Below are positions 18,698 through 27,878 of a stretch of 64,000 nt of DNA, piece after piece. The notes beneath the pieces are model-generated. The model had not been told where the DNA came from, ran no database searches, and saw only the letters and a list, made by a program, of their open reading frames with translations. The stretch comes from Bacillota bacterium (lineage in GTDB: Bacteria; Bacillota; UBA4882; UBA8346): contig JAEYGI010000040.1 in assembly GCA_023402395.1 (NCBI GenBank), forward strand, positions 806,001-870,000, read 5' to 3'. Within the stretch, counting starts at the first letter, position 1, and the number at the start of each line of letters is the position of its first letter. The position numbers and the translations under genes are program-made.

Positions 18698-18922
18698 CGG
18701 CATCTGTTGCCGCGGGTAGGGGGATGAGCCCCGATAAACAAGCAATGACCGCCGCAGTTGCGGGGATGGATGCCGCTGGTCTGGCATTTGCTGCCGTTAG
18801 CCGGGCATTAATTGCCGTTGCTCCGGCATTAACTGCCGCCTTAACGGCGATCAATGCCGGAGTTTTGGCAAGAGATGCCTTAGTTACGGCGGCGTTCGCC
18901 GGAGAAACGGGAATTGATGCTA
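18698..18922. repeat. 21-bp-period array of spaced palindromes
   Basis: About eleven units start every 21 bases (18698, 18719, 18740, 18761, 18782, 18803, 18824, 18845, 18866, 18887, 18908). The best copies have the form CGGCA-N5-TGCCG, for example at 18698, 18782, 18803 and 18824; others are degenerate, mainly keeping one arm. In the plus frame from 18724 this reads as Ala-rich seven-residue repeats. It fills the gap between two convergent genes. Confidence 0.75.
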
Positions 18923-19014
18923 AAGCAGTGGAGTCTTATTTCGAAGCAGTCAAAGTCGGCGATGAAAGAATTGTAATCCCTGGACTAAAACTTTGGTGCT
19001 CTCTCAAGTTATAA
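18724..19014 (+). CDS. Doubtful Ala-rich heptad-repeat reading frame
   Basis: A 96-residue frame whose first two thirds simply translate the 21-bp array as seven-residue units such as LIAVAPA and LTAALTA. A run of G touches the ATG, but the spacing is too short for a normal ribosome site. The last 30 residues (ending LKLWCSLKL) are not repetitive. It overlaps the convergent gene by six bases. It may be a chance frame kept open by the 21-bp period; I do not recognise it. Confidence 0.2.
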   Translation: MSPDKQAMTAAVAGMDAAGLAFAAVSRALIAVAPALTAALTAINAGVLARDALVTAAFAGETGIDAKAVESYFEAVKVGDERIVIPGLKLWCSLKL

Positions 19015-20610
19015 CAGTGGATTCTGCAGCGTATCTACGGGCGCGAAGTCGTCAGTGAGCATTGGAACTCCCTCTATCCAACCTTTCTTCCGTAGTACCC
19101 GGTCATCCACCAGCATCTGGGCGAACTCCGGGACATCTTCGTTGATCAGCTTCCGCTGATACAACTCTTCCGCCTTTTGAACCCAAGCTTTCCTGTCCCA
19201 TTGCGGCGAGTCCGTGGCGATCAGGATCATATTCCGCTCATAAGTATCAATTTCGGCGCCTGGACCAATCGGAAAAAGATAGATCTGGGGGAAAACCGCC
19301 GCATAAGTGCGTGTCATGGCGCGCAGCAATTTATTCTTGGGACCGTTGATGGCGCCAATGATATTGGCGACAACCGCTCCATCGGGAGCAAGGACGCGCC
19401 GGATCAACTGGAAAAATTCGCGCGTTGTCAGATGATAGGGAATCGTGCTCGCTGAATAGGCATCAATAATCACCAGATCATAAAGTAAAGATTTTCCGGC
19501 GGCAATCTCCCCGGCTTTGCGCTCCACGAACAACCGGCCGTCTTGAGCATAAACCTGGAGCTTCGGATCGCGCGGCAGATCAAAATATCGATGGGCAACC
19601 CGGATCACTTCAGGGTCGATCTCCACAACGTCTACTGTCTTCAAAGTGGGATAGTCATGCAGAAACTTCTTCGGTGCCGACCCGCCGCCCAGTCCGATGA
19701 AAAGCACCCGTTCCGGCCGGGGTTGAGCCACTACCCCCAAATGAAGGTAGGATGTGTACTCAAAGACCATCCTTAACGGATCGTTCCGGTCGATGGCGCT
19801 TTGATAAGAGTTGTCAAAGTGGAGGTTTCGCTGATACTGATCTTCGGTGACAATGATGTGATGATAAAGAGAGTCGCGTTCATAACGGATCTCTGAGGGA
19901 TGGTAATAAGAAAAGCTGTAGGGCGCAAAAACCCACAAGATACCCAGCAGGAGAATGGCGATTAGGATCAACAAAATTGACCTCTGGCGCATACTTCGGT
20001 ATCCGGACTCCGTCAAGCCGGTTTCTTCACCGGAACGGCGGCGTGTTTCACCAAAAATCAGAATAATCAGCGCCAGGAATAATAAGATCATACCCAGGGA
20101 GTGGACGATATTGCGGACACCGATAGCCGGGATCAAAAAAAAGGAAGTAACCAGGGTGCCGATGATGCTGCCAGCGCTGGAAACCGCCGATAAGTGGCCA
20201 GCGGTATTGCCAATGGTGGTCAGATTTTTGGTAGAAAGTTTGATGGCAAAAGGAGAAATCGTCGCCAACAACAAGCTGGGAATGAAAAAGAACGCCAGCG
20301 CGGCAAGGAGTGAACCGGCCCGTGGATCGAAACCGCTGAAATAACGATTAATCGGTAGAGTCCAAAACGGCAGAAAGCCGATGAAGACCCCGGCAAGGGC
20401 CAAGATCAGGCCCATTAGAGAGATTTTGGGATGCTGGTCGGCGATCCGCCCGCCATAGAAATAGCCGAGGGTGAGAGCGGCCATTACCACTACGATCAAC
20501 GAGCCCCAGATATAGATGGAACTGCCGAAGGACGGCGCCAGGATTCGGCTGCCCACCATCTCCAGGGACATCAAAACCGCACCGCTCAGAAAGACGATCA
20601 GATATAGCAT
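19009..20610 (-). CDS. Fused membrane transporter-like/spermidine synthase-like protein
   Basis: The N-terminal half (about 1-225) has seven to eight membrane helices of the type found in fused MFS/spermidine synthase proteins. The C-terminal half is a spermidine synthase fold: SAM-type motif GLGGGSAPKKF, acidic end of strand 2 in VVEIDPEVI, and IIDAYSAS in place of the usual catalytic loop. Whether it makes a polyamine is open, since members with a membrane half are rarely characterised. A SpeD-like gene lies 2.4 kb away. AGGAGG precedes the ATG. Length is 533 residues. Confidence 0.85.
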   Translation of the reverse strand: MLYLIVFLSGAVLMSLEMVGSRILAPSFGSSIYIWGSLIVVVMAALTLGYFYGGRIADQHPKISLMGLILALAGVFIGFLPFWTLPINRYFSGFDPRAGSLLAALAFFFIPSLLLATISPFAIKLSTKNLTTIGNTAGHLSAVSSAGSIIGTLVTSFFLIPAIGVRNIVHSLGMILLFLALIILIFGETRRRSGEETGLTESGYRSMRQRSILLILIAILLLGILWVFAPYSFSYYHPSEIRYERDSLYHHIIVTEDQYQRNLHFDNSYQSAIDRNDPLRMVFEYTSYLHLGVVAQPRPERVLFIGLGGGSAPKKFLHDYPTLKTVDVVEIDPEVIRVAHRYFDLPRDPKLQVYAQDGRLFVERKAGEIAAGKSLLYDLVIIDAYSASTIPYHLTTREFFQLIRRVLAPDGAVVANIIGAINGPKNKLLRAMTRTYAAVFPQIYLFPIGPGAEIDTYERNMILIATDSPQWDRKAWVQKAEELYQRKLINEDVPEFAQMLVDDRVLRKKGWIEGVPMLTDDFAPVDTLQNPLL

Positions 20611-20791
20611 GGATGACCTCCTATCAATTGGGGATAATGAAAAATTCGGCTAAGCTTCCGGTTGCTCCTTCCTCCGGCAGAAATTTATTTCGTAAAGCGG
20701 ATAACCGGGGATAGGCCAAGCTTTTAAATTTTAACCGTTCTGAAAGAGGAGATCAGAGGTGGGTTCGCGAAAAATTAACCTAAATAAAATA

Positions 20792-20813
20792 AAAAAGCCG
20801 CTTACGGCTTTTT
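20792..20813 (-). terminator. Terminator of the tRNA-Pro gene
   Basis: Stem AAAAAGCCG/CGGCTTTTT around a four-base loop. Read on the minus strand it follows the tRNA by about 20 bases and ends in T-rich sequence. Confidence 0.85.
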
Positions 20814-20831
20814 CTTCTCGTTCAATTTAAA

Positions 20832-20908
20832 TGGTCGGGGTGAGAGGATTTGAACCTCCGGCCTTTCGGTCCCGAACCGAACGCTCTACCAAGCTGAGCC
20901 ACACCCCG
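20832..20908 (-). tRNA. tRNA-Pro (anticodon CGG)
   Basis: The minus strand folds as a full cloverleaf: acceptor CGGGGTG with CACCCCG, D arm GCTC/GAGC, anticodon stem TTCGG/CCGAA with loop TTCGGGA, T arm with TTCAAAT, discriminator A and an encoded CCA end. The anticodon CGG reads the CCG proline codon. It is a single gene with its own promoter and terminator. Confidence 0.96.
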
Positions 20909-20921
20909 AAGCAACAGATAT

Positions 20922-20951
20922 AGTATAGCAAAGAGTAGGGGGGTTTGTCAA
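20922..20951 (-). promoter_or_regulatory. Promoter of the tRNA-Pro gene
   Basis: On the minus strand, TTGACA (20946-20951) and TATACT (20922-20927) are 18 bases apart and end 13 bases before the mature tRNA 5' end. Confidence 0.85.
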
Positions 20952-21137
20952 AAGAATTTGTTCAAATTTTTATGGAAAAAACGGAGAGAAAAGCGTTTAA
21001 ACTGCCGATATTCAGATTTGACACTGGATTCCGGTGATTTGAACGACGATTACACGATATTTGATAAGGAAATTCCTTAATCACGGTTTCAGTCATTATC
21101 ACAATCATCTTAATTACCAGCCAAGGAGGAGTATATT

Positions 21138-22730
21138 ATGTGGATTACATTTTGCGGCGCAGCGGGAACGGTAACCGGCTCCTGCTATCTGCTAGACAAC
21201 GGCCGATACAAATTTCTGGTGGACTGCGGAATGTTTCAGGGATCCAAAGAGCTCCGGCAATTGAACCGTAAAAGTTTTCTGTTCAATCCGGCCGAGATCG
21301 ACTTCGTTCTCCTTACCCATTCCCATATTGACCATTCCGGCCTGTTGCCGCTGCTCTGGAAACAGGGGTTCAAAGGAGCGATTCATGCCACTAAGGCTAC
21401 CGCCGAACTCTGCAAGATTGTCCTTCCCGATTCCGGACATATTCAGGAGCAGGAGGCGGAATGGCGTAACCGGAAAAAAGTCCGGACCGGTGCTGCGCCC
21501 GAGCAACCATTGTACAGTGCCGCTGACGCCTTATCCTGCTGTGCCCTGCTTCAACCGCAGCACTATAATATTCCTTTCGAACCGGCGGCCGGCATTCGGG
21601 TCAATTTCCGGGACGCCGGGCATATCCTGGGATCGGCCATCACCGAGGTCTGGGTCGATAACGGCGCCGGGACCGAAAAAATTGTCTTCTCCGGCGACTT
21701 GGGCCAGAATGAGCAACCGATCATCCGCGATCCCGAGATCGTCTCTGCTGCCGATTACCTGCTGATCGAATCCACTTACGGCAACCGGCTCCATGAGGAA
21801 CAGGGCCAACGACTCGATCTGTTGCGCGGGATTATTCATGAAACATATCAAAGCGGCGGTAATCTGATCATCCCGGCCTTTGCCGTCGGCCGGACCCAGG
21901 ATCTGTTGTATCATTTGAAGACCCTGTTTCTTTCGGGAGCGATACCACGAATGCCGGTCTATATCGATAGTCCGATGGCGGTTTCCGTTACCGAGATTTA
22001 CCGGAATAATCCCGAGTGTTATGACGAACCGACCCGGCAACTGTTCGAAGCGGGGGAGAGTCCGTTTGAATTTCAAAATCTGCATTTCATCCGGGCCACC
22101 GAGGAGTCCAAACAGTTGAACCAGACCGCCCGGGGTTCGATTATCATCTCCGCCAACGGGATGTGTGAAGCCGGCCGGATCTTGCATCATCTAAAGCATA
22201 ACCTCTGGAAACCCCAGTCACATATCCTGTTCGTCGGTTATCAGGCCGAGGGGACGCTCGGGCGGAGATTGCTGGAAGGCGCCAAAGTCGTCAAGATCAT
22301 GGGAGAAGAGGTTTCTGTCCAGGCGAGAATTCATTCCATCGGCGGTTTTTCGGCTCACGCGGACCGGAACGGGTTGCTGGCCTGGTTAGAAGGTTTCCGT
22401 TCCCGGCCACGCGGTTTATTCATCATTCACGGTGAAAACGGCGCCCAGCAAGAGTTCGCGGCCACGGTTCGTCAAAAGTTCGGCTGGGAGGCATTCGTTC
22501 CCAAATTGGGTGAACGTTTTGAGCTGACTGCCAAAGCGTTGCTTGCCAGCAGACAGCAGCCTTCCCTGGAAAACTATGCGGTGTTGCGTAAGGTTACCGA
22601 TTTGGAGCATGCCGTTCTCAAACTTCGATCCCAAATCCGGACCACGGAACCAGCAGAAGCCAAACCGCATCTAGATGATCTGAAACGGTTGGTGACGGAG
22701 CTGGAGGTTCTGATGCGCGACTCAGCCTAA
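21138..22730 (+). CDS. Metallo-beta-lactamase/beta-CASP RNase-like protein
   Basis: The N-terminus CGAAGTVTGSCYLL and the metal motif THSHIDHSGLLP (HxHxDH) identify the COG1236 family, related to CPSF nucleases. Further metal ligands are in DAGHILGSA and FSGDLG, and the beta-CASP part includes SANGMCEAGRILHHL and GGFSAHADRNGL. These proteins are predicted RNA-processing exo/endonucleases. Length is 530 residues, with a helical C-terminal extension after about 460 beyond the RMMBL motif. AAGGAGG precedes the ATG, and it seems to be a single gene. Confidence 0.9.
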   Translation: MWITFCGAAGTVTGSCYLLDNGRYKFLVDCGMFQGSKELRQLNRKSFLFNPAEIDFVLLTHSHIDHSGLLPLLWKQGFKGAIHATKATAELCKIVLPDSGHIQEQEAEWRNRKKVRTGAAPEQPLYSAADALSCCALLQPQHYNIPFEPAAGIRVNFRDAGHILGSAITEVWVDNGAGTEKIVFSGDLGQNEQPIIRDPEIVSAADYLLIESTYGNRLHEEQGQRLDLLRGIIHETYQSGGNLIIPAFAVGRTQDLLYHLKTLFLSGAIPRMPVYIDSPMAVSVTEIYRNNPECYDEPTRQLFEAGESPFEFQNLHFIRATEESKQLNQTARGSIIISANGMCEAGRILHHLKHNLWKPQSHILFVGYQAEGTLGRRLLEGAKVVKIMGEEVSVQARIHSIGGFSAHADRNGLLAWLEGFRSRPRGLFIIHGENGAQQEFAATVRQKFGWEAFVPKLGERFELTAKALLASRQQPSLENYAVLRKVTDLEHAVLKLRSQIRTTEPAEAKPHLDDLKRLVTELEVLMRDSA

Positions 22731-22982
22731 GCGGACTGCCGTAGAAACCTCCGGGTAGGCGGTTCGGACGCCCGGTTAAGTTTTTCCAGTCGCGAAAAAA
22801 GTTTGGACGGTTTTGGCAAAAAACCAACACCAGACCCCTTCTTTCCGACATATGATGTGCTAGCATCAGCAATGGAATCCCTTTCGCCCATTCGGGGTCG
22901 CGATGGGAACTATTCCAGGAGCTTCATAAAGAAGATTTCCATGATGCAATTGTCCGGCGTGGAAAGGAGCGGGTCATCCGGG

Positions 22983-23333
22983 ATGAGGCCAGATTTCGGG
23001 CGGCATTACATGGCTGATCTTTATCTCTGTGAAAACGAGCTTTGGAATGCGCCTCAGCAGTTTTTCTCCGAAATACGGCGGATTGCCGTATTTGATTCTG
23101 ACATCAAATGGGTCTTTCAATCGATTAAGCCCGAGGGAACCCGAATCAGCGGGGAGATCGATGATTGTTTCATCTTGATTCAGGTTTTTGATGAAAAGAA
23201 GTTTCTGACCGTCGACATTTTTTGGTGGCAACCACGCTTGGAATTCGAACACTTCAGCGAATCATTGGTTGAGTTGTTCCAGCCTCAGGTGGTTGCCATC
23301 GAGTCACGGTTACGGGCCGAACATCTGAATTAA
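22983..23333 (+). CDS. S-adenosylmethionine decarboxylase-like protein lacking standard catalytic residues
   Basis: From ATG 22983 (AAAGGAG 13 bases upstream, rather far) the protein is 116 residues and follows the layout of bacterial SpeD: GRHYMADLY for GRHLIAEFY, a long helix, then SGEIDD and VDIFWW for VDVFTC. Lined up from the VDIF block, the self-cleaving Glu-Ser becomes Asp-Cys, the processing His becomes Gln and the catalytic Cys becomes Trp. It is unlikely to be an ordinary pyruvoyl SAM decarboxylase. A 60-residue longer frame exists upstream but has no family features. Function is unknown; a structural or regulatory role in polyamine metabolism is possible. Confidence 0.6.
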   Translation: MRPDFGRHYMADLYLCENELWNAPQQFFSEIRRIAVFDSDIKWVFQSIKPEGTRISGEIDDCFILIQVFDEKKFLTVDIFWWQPRLEFEHFSESLVELFQPQVVAIESRLRAEHLN

Positions 23334-23468
23334 ATCGTAGCAGCCTCATTCGGTCAAACGCGCTCCGGGTTGCTTTTGAAATCTAGGAATAATCACTAAC
23401 TTTCAAGCACAGTCTAATATTATCTTTGCAATAAAATCAATGGAAAAACTTGAGATACGAGGTATCGG

Positions 23469-24950
23469 ATGAGAGTCGACCAGTATGATCGGGTTGTTGA
23501 AGTGCTCCGGAAGGAAGCGGCTTCCCGGGGGATTTTTTTTGTCGCCAGATTTCAAGATCGAAAAGATTTGACGGTTCATCTCAATAACGGTAAGACCGAA
23601 GAGATTAATACCGCCACGCTGGTCGGCATCGGGATGCAAGTCATTTCCGACCGGGGATTCATGGGCTTTGCCGCCGCCGATCGGATCTCGGAACCAATAG
23701 CCCTGGAATTGCTGGAGAAGGCGGCGTTTTTAGCTGAGCAAGGCCAATATTTCAGCGGCGAGTCTAATTGCGAGGTATTCAAGCTCGCTTCGCTACGGCG
23801 ACGGCTTGAGATGAAACCCAAATACCCATACGACAGTTTATCGCTAGAGACCATCGAAGCCAAAATCAAAGGCCTCAACCGGGAATTACTCGAAATCGAT
23901 GAGCGTCTTTCGGTGCGGAGCGTGCTCCGGCTGACCGATGAAGAATGGCGGATCATCCGATCCGACGGTACCGATGTTCAGTTTGATACGCCCCGCTCTT
24001 TTATTTACCATTCCCTGACCGCCAAAGCGGCGCACGATACAGCTACTACTTATGCCAATCTTCCCGGAACCGATCTGGGGATCATTATTGAACCCAGCCA
24101 ACTGGAACGCTTGAACGCCAGAGCCAAAAAAGCGGCGAATCTGGCGCTGAATTTGCTTGGCTCCAAAAAAATCCCGTCCGGAACCTATAAACTGGTGATC
24201 GATTACGCGCTTGCCAAAGGGCTAGCCCACGAAGCATTCGGCCATGCCGCCGAGACCGACGCCCTGGAAAGCTCAATCCTTGGTGAAAACGGCCGGATGA
24301 AGCTGGGGCTGGCTGTGGCCGATCCCCGGCTTTCTATCGTCGACGGACCGATCGAGGGGGATTATGCTTATCAGCCGATCAGCGCCATGGGTATTGAACG
24401 GAAAACCGTCCGGATTGTCGATAAGGGAAAGTTAACCGCCGGGCTGTCCGATATTTTTTCCGCCGAACGGGCTGGGGTTCCGTTGAGCGGCGCCGAACGG
24501 GTCGAAAGCTTCTTTCATTTGCCCATCGCCCGGATGACCAACATCCGGATTGAATTTGAAAATTCAATTGAAGTGAATCAACCGTTCGAATCGATTACCC
24601 CGTCCGATCTCTATCGGATTTTAACCGAGAACCATTTGGCCGGACCCGAGGAGAAAGTTCTCTACCTCACCGGTTTTCAAGGAGGACAAGTTAATCCATC
24701 ATTCGGGGATTTCGTCTTTCACTGTTCCGGTATTTACGAACTTTCCAAGCAACCGGTGCTCTTCAAACCTGCCATTTTCAGCGGGAGCGTCTTGTCCGTC
24801 CTACAGTCCGTCAGCGCCGCCATCGGCCCGCCTCAGATTGACGCCATGGGAACCTGCGGCAAAATGGGGCAGGGAGTCCCCAGTTGCGGCGGCTCTCATT
24901 ATTTTCTGGTGATTGAAGCCAATCCAGAAATTAAAATCGGAGGAGAGTGA
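23469..24950 (+). CDS. tldD: TldD-family metalloprotease
   Basis: A 493-residue TldD-type protein with the metal-binding HExxxH motif HEAFGH at 254-259 and the conserved C-terminal segment MGQGVPSCGGSH. With TldE it forms a hetero-dimeric peptidase; known Escherichia coli TldD/E mature microcin B17 and degrade unfolded peptides. The partner gene follows after two bases. No peptide-natural-product cluster is adjacent, so a house-keeping peptidase role is more likely. Weak GAGG upstream of ATG 23469. Confidence 0.9.
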   Translation: MRVDQYDRVVEVLRKEAASRGIFFVARFQDRKDLTVHLNNGKTEEINTATLVGIGMQVISDRGFMGFAAADRISEPIALELLEKAAFLAEQGQYFSGESNCEVFKLASLRRRLEMKPKYPYDSLSLETIEAKIKGLNRELLEIDERLSVRSVLRLTDEEWRIIRSDGTDVQFDTPRSFIYHSLTAKAAHDTATTYANLPGTDLGIIIEPSQLERLNARAKKAANLALNLLGSKKIPSGTYKLVIDYALAKGLAHEAFGHAAETDALESSILGENGRMKLGLAVADPRLSIVDGPIEGDYAYQPISAMGIERKTVRIVDKGKLTAGLSDIFSAERAGVPLSGAERVESFFHLPIARMTNIRIEFENSIEVNQPFESITPSDLYRILTENHLAGPEEKVLYLTGFQGGQVNPSFGDFVFHCSGIYELSKQPVLFKPAIFSGSVLSVLQSVSAAIGPPQIDAMGTCGKMGQGVPSCGGSHYFLVIEANPEIKIGGE

Positions 24951-24952
24951 CC

Positions 24953-26260
24953 ATGGAATTTTCCGAAAAGCTGGCCGAATTATTGACGGCGTATCAAAGA
25001 AAAGATCCGGAATTATCCGATTGGCGATTTGACCTTCACGAAGCACGCGGCTTGGAAGTGGGAATGAAAAACAACCGGATCGGTGGTCCATATTCGGCGC
25101 CGAGCTATAAACGGAGCATCTCCGGTGAACTTTATCTGATCTGGAAAAACCAGCGGTTTAGCTCCGCCAAATTGGATTCTCAGGCCATTGAGAACTTCGG
25201 AGAGTACATACCGCTTTGGAAAGCCGCGGCCTATCATGATCCTGACGGTGTCGGACTGTATCATCCGGAACGGCTCCCTGAGATCGACCTGTTCGATCAG
25301 GCGGTGGAACAGATCATCGATGAGCAAGTGAACACTCCGTTTCAACTTCTCGAAATGGGCCTGAAGCGCTTGGCATCGGCCGGCTTCTCTAAAATCGACG
25401 GCAAAGCCCGCTGCTTTGTCAGTCAACGTTCGCTGTTGAACTCCGGGGGTTTGCGGGTCGGTTACTCCCAATCGCCGGTTGACTTTTATTTTGAGGTGAA
25501 CAGCAGTTACGGCGAGTCTTACCAGGAAAAACACTGGCCGGAGGAGGAGCGGATCAATCGGATTATCGATAATACGGCCCGGGTCGGAAACTTGTTGGGG
25601 AAACAGGCGCCGCCTCGGCCTGGCGGAACGATTCGTCTGATATTTCCTCCCGATCTCTTTGAAGCGTTTTTGAACCAATTTTTGCTGGCCAATCTTTTTG
25701 GAAGCCTGGTGATAAACAGGCAAAGCCGGTTTTCCTTGCTTGATTTTCAGGAACGAAGGCCGGTTATGAATTCGGACCTTTCTCTTGAAGTCAATACATT
25801 ATTACCCTGGCGGGCTTTTTCCTATATTTGCACTTCCGAGGGGGTCCCTGGTGGAAAAATCGAATTAATCACGGGCGGAAGGTTAAATACACCGCTGTTA
25901 AGCTTGAAATACGCCAAAAAGGCCGGAATGCCCCCCACACCGGTCGCAGCTGGCGGCCGCGGCTTCTTTATCCGCTCCAGGACACCGCTTTCCGACTGGG
26001 ACACTTTGATTCGTGAATCGGAGCGGGCCTTGATTGTTTATTCGGTACTGGGATTACATACCCAAGATTCCAGTTCGGGCAGTTTTTCATTGACCGCCGA
26101 TCAATGCTTATTGGTTGAAAACGGCGTGGTGCTTGGCAAGGCGAAAGCGGTGATCAACGGCGACTTTTTGGGTTCCCTTAACCAAGAAAATAGCCGGCTG
26201 GGCCGGGTCGACGGCGAAGATAATCCTGGTTACGCGTTTTTGGCTTCGGCCACATTTTGA
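24953..26260 (+). CDS. TldE/PmbA-family protein
   Basis: Partner of TldD. It shares the family fold but lacks the HExxxH motif, as expected of the TldE subunit, which shapes the active-site cavity. Length is 435 residues. ATG 24953 follows GGAGGAG; a GTG at 24947 overlapping the tldD stop is possible. The C-terminal end overlaps the convergent EamA pseudogene by 31 bases. Confidence 0.85.
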   Translation: MEFSEKLAELLTAYQRKDPELSDWRFDLHEARGLEVGMKNNRIGGPYSAPSYKRSISGELYLIWKNQRFSSAKLDSQAIENFGEYIPLWKAAAYHDPDGVGLYHPERLPEIDLFDQAVEQIIDEQVNTPFQLLEMGLKRLASAGFSKIDGKARCFVSQRSLLNSGGLRVGYSQSPVDFYFEVNSSYGESYQEKHWPEEERINRIIDNTARVGNLLGKQAPPRPGGTIRLIFPPDLFEAFLNQFLLANLFGSLVINRQSRFSLLDFQERRPVMNSDLSLEVNTLLPWRAFSYICTSEGVPGGKIELITGGRLNTPLLSLKYAKKAGMPPTPVAAGGRGFFIRSRTPLSDWDTLIRESERALIVYSVLGLHTQDSSSGSFSLTADQCLLVENGVVLGKAKAVINGDFLGSLNQENSRLGRVDGEDNPGYAFLASATF

Positions 26261-27122
26261 GCATTGGTTCCCATACGGTGTTGGGCAAGGTAAAGACCGG
26301 CGATGATGATTAGCCCGCCGGCGATTTGCATGAAAGTGATGGTCTCGCCCAGTATCAGCCAGGAGCAGACCGCGACTACGAACGGCACCAGGTACATATA
26401 GTACATTCCTTTTTGGAGCCGAGGTCGGCCACTCCCTTGAACCAAGCGATATGTCCAAGAGCCCCGGCGCCGACCGCCGAAAAGAGGACGCCGGGGATAG
26501 CCGGGCCGGGAATTGGCCAGGGAGAACGGCTCATTAACGGCGTCATCAACCAAAAGAGAATGGCCACCATGGTAAAGGAGTAAGTAATGTAGCTCTCCGG
26601 CGAATACTTGACAAGCCAGCGTTGGCTGAGAATCGGTCCGCTGCCCCAGATCACGGAGGCCAACAATCCCAGAAAATTTCCCAGCCAGGGATTGAGCCCG
26701 AAGCTCAGATCCGGTTTATGCATCAGGATCAAAGCGACTCCCGTTATCCCGAGCAACAGCCCGCTAATTTCAGAGCGCTTGACATCATTCAGCTTTCTTC
26801 CAAACCATAGGATCATAAAAGTAAAGATAGGGCAAGCGGAAATCAATAGGGAAGTCGAGTTGGAACTAGTATAGAACAGACTGAAAATGTAAAGTATCTG
26901 ATAAGCTCCGATCCCATAACAGGCGGTACCTAGAAACGGAGCCAAATCCCGGGGTTCAATCCGATGACGTCGGGTTTTAATCAGGTAGAACCAGAGAAAT
27001 GGCAATGCCAATAAAAAACGCCAAGCGGTGAATGAAATCGGATCAAGATAACCCAAGACGCTCTTCGAGATTGGATAATTCAATCCCCAAAGGATAACCG
27101 CGCCTATCAAATGAATATTCAT
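26230..27122 (-). pseudogene. EamA/DMT-family transporter, frameshifted
   Basis: Two minus-strand frames together give one complete ten-helix drug/metabolite transporter. The first runs from ATG 27122 (AAGGA upstream) through MNIHLIGAVILWG to GVADLGSKK. The second continues as GMYYMYLVPFVV to the stop at 26230. The switch lies at the run of bases 26408-26414, where adding one base (for example a third C on the plus strand, G on the coding strand) restores SKKGMYYMYL. So either the gene is freshly inactivated or this is a sequencing slip in a homopolymer. Substrate unknown. Confidence 0.8.
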
Positions 27123-27180
27123 CGTTCGTTCCTTATCTTGCAAATTTTATCCATTATATCACGGACAAATTAAGCGCACA

Positions 27181-27499
27181 AGCAGGAGAGTCCCTGCCAT
27201 TGCCGAATACTTGCGGTGCTGTTAAAGAAGCATTATAGATCGTGATGGGAGTCACCGCTTCCCAGATCATCGCTGCGGTTAGTCTGACTCTCCGTTCAAG
27301 AGGGTTTCCCATCTTAATACCGCGGTTCAACAACCGCCGGATTGGTGGCTTCCGGCGATGTTGTCCTGCTTTTTCCGGTTACGCCAGTTTTAATATGTTC
27401 AATGACTTTCAAGAACGGGGCTGTCAATTTAAAAGCTGGTTGGAGAGATTTAAATTAATAAGCAGCAACCAATTACCGCCTTCGTAACAAAATTAACAC
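27181..27499. other. Intergenic region without a supported gene
   Basis: About 320 bases between the EamA pseudogene start and the promoter at 27500. A short plus frame (27242-27487) has no ribosome site and no family features. A small palindrome GCGGTT-CAAC-AACCGC lies near 27322. I see nothing else. Confidence 0.5.
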
Positions 27500-27528
27500 T
27501 TGACTTTCGAATCGGACTAATTTATCTT
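27500..27528 (+). promoter_or_regulatory. Candidate sigma-A promoter upstream of the accDA region
   Basis: TTGACT (27500-27505) and TATCTT (27523-27528) are 17 bases apart, 45 bases before the small gene at 27573 that precedes accD. Confidence 0.55.
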
Positions 27529-27572
27529 CAAAGGGATATGGATGGATCCCAAGTAGAAGCGAGGAAGTTCCA

Positions 27573-27773
27573 ATGTGGGTGGTAGTCTATGTGGCCCCCA
27601 ACCGCAAAGTGGCCACTTATTTAAAAGAACTCCTGGAAATTGAAGGGATTATGGTAAAGATCAAAGATTCCCGGTTTGTATCCCATGATGAAAAGAATGT
27701 CGAAGTCATGGTCTCGGAAGTAGAGATAGAAGAAGCCACCGAAGTAATCAATAATGCCTTGCAACGAGCTTAG
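27573..27773 (+). CDS. Small conserved protein upstream of accD (DUF2007-like)
   Basis: A 66-residue protein that starts MWVVVYVAPNRKVA and has the beta-alpha-beta-beta-alpha pattern of a small ferredoxin-like fold. Similar short proteins sit ahead of accD in other Clostridia and are often annotated as DUF2007 or signal-transducing proteins. GAGGAAG lies before the ATG. No catalytic residues are evident. The shared promoter with accD suggests co-regulation with fatty-acid synthesis (inference). Confidence 0.65.
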   Translation: MWVVVYVAPNRKVATYLKELLEIEGIMVKIKDSRFVSHDEKNVEVMVSEVEIEEATEVINNALQRA

Positions 27774-27878
27774 GCGGAAGGAATTTCTCCACTCAAAGCG
27801 AATTGTACCGTTTAGGAATTTAATTATCGTCTAGTGGTCGTTTGTGTTTGTTTAGGCGTTCGACAAGGAGTGGATTGA

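Noticed and set aside
18545..18787. Minus-strand frame across the palindrome array
   Set aside because: It exists because the 21-bp period keeps frames open, with no ribosome site or family features.
21531..22190. Long minus-strand frame opposite the beta-CASP gene (219 codons)
   Set aside because: The plus-strand gene has clear family motifs throughout, while the antisense frame has no ribosome site or recognisable domain.
22803..22982. N-terminal extension of the SpeD-like gene
   Set aside because: The extra 60 residues show no family match, and a ribosome-like site lies later, near 22963.
26400..26420. Programmed frameshift in the EamA gene
   Set aside because: There is no slippery heptamer with a downstream structure that I can see, and this family is not known for frameshifting. 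A deletion or sequencing error is simpler.
27242..27487. Short plus-strand frame before the accD region
   Set aside because: No ribosome site and no recognisable sequence pattern.
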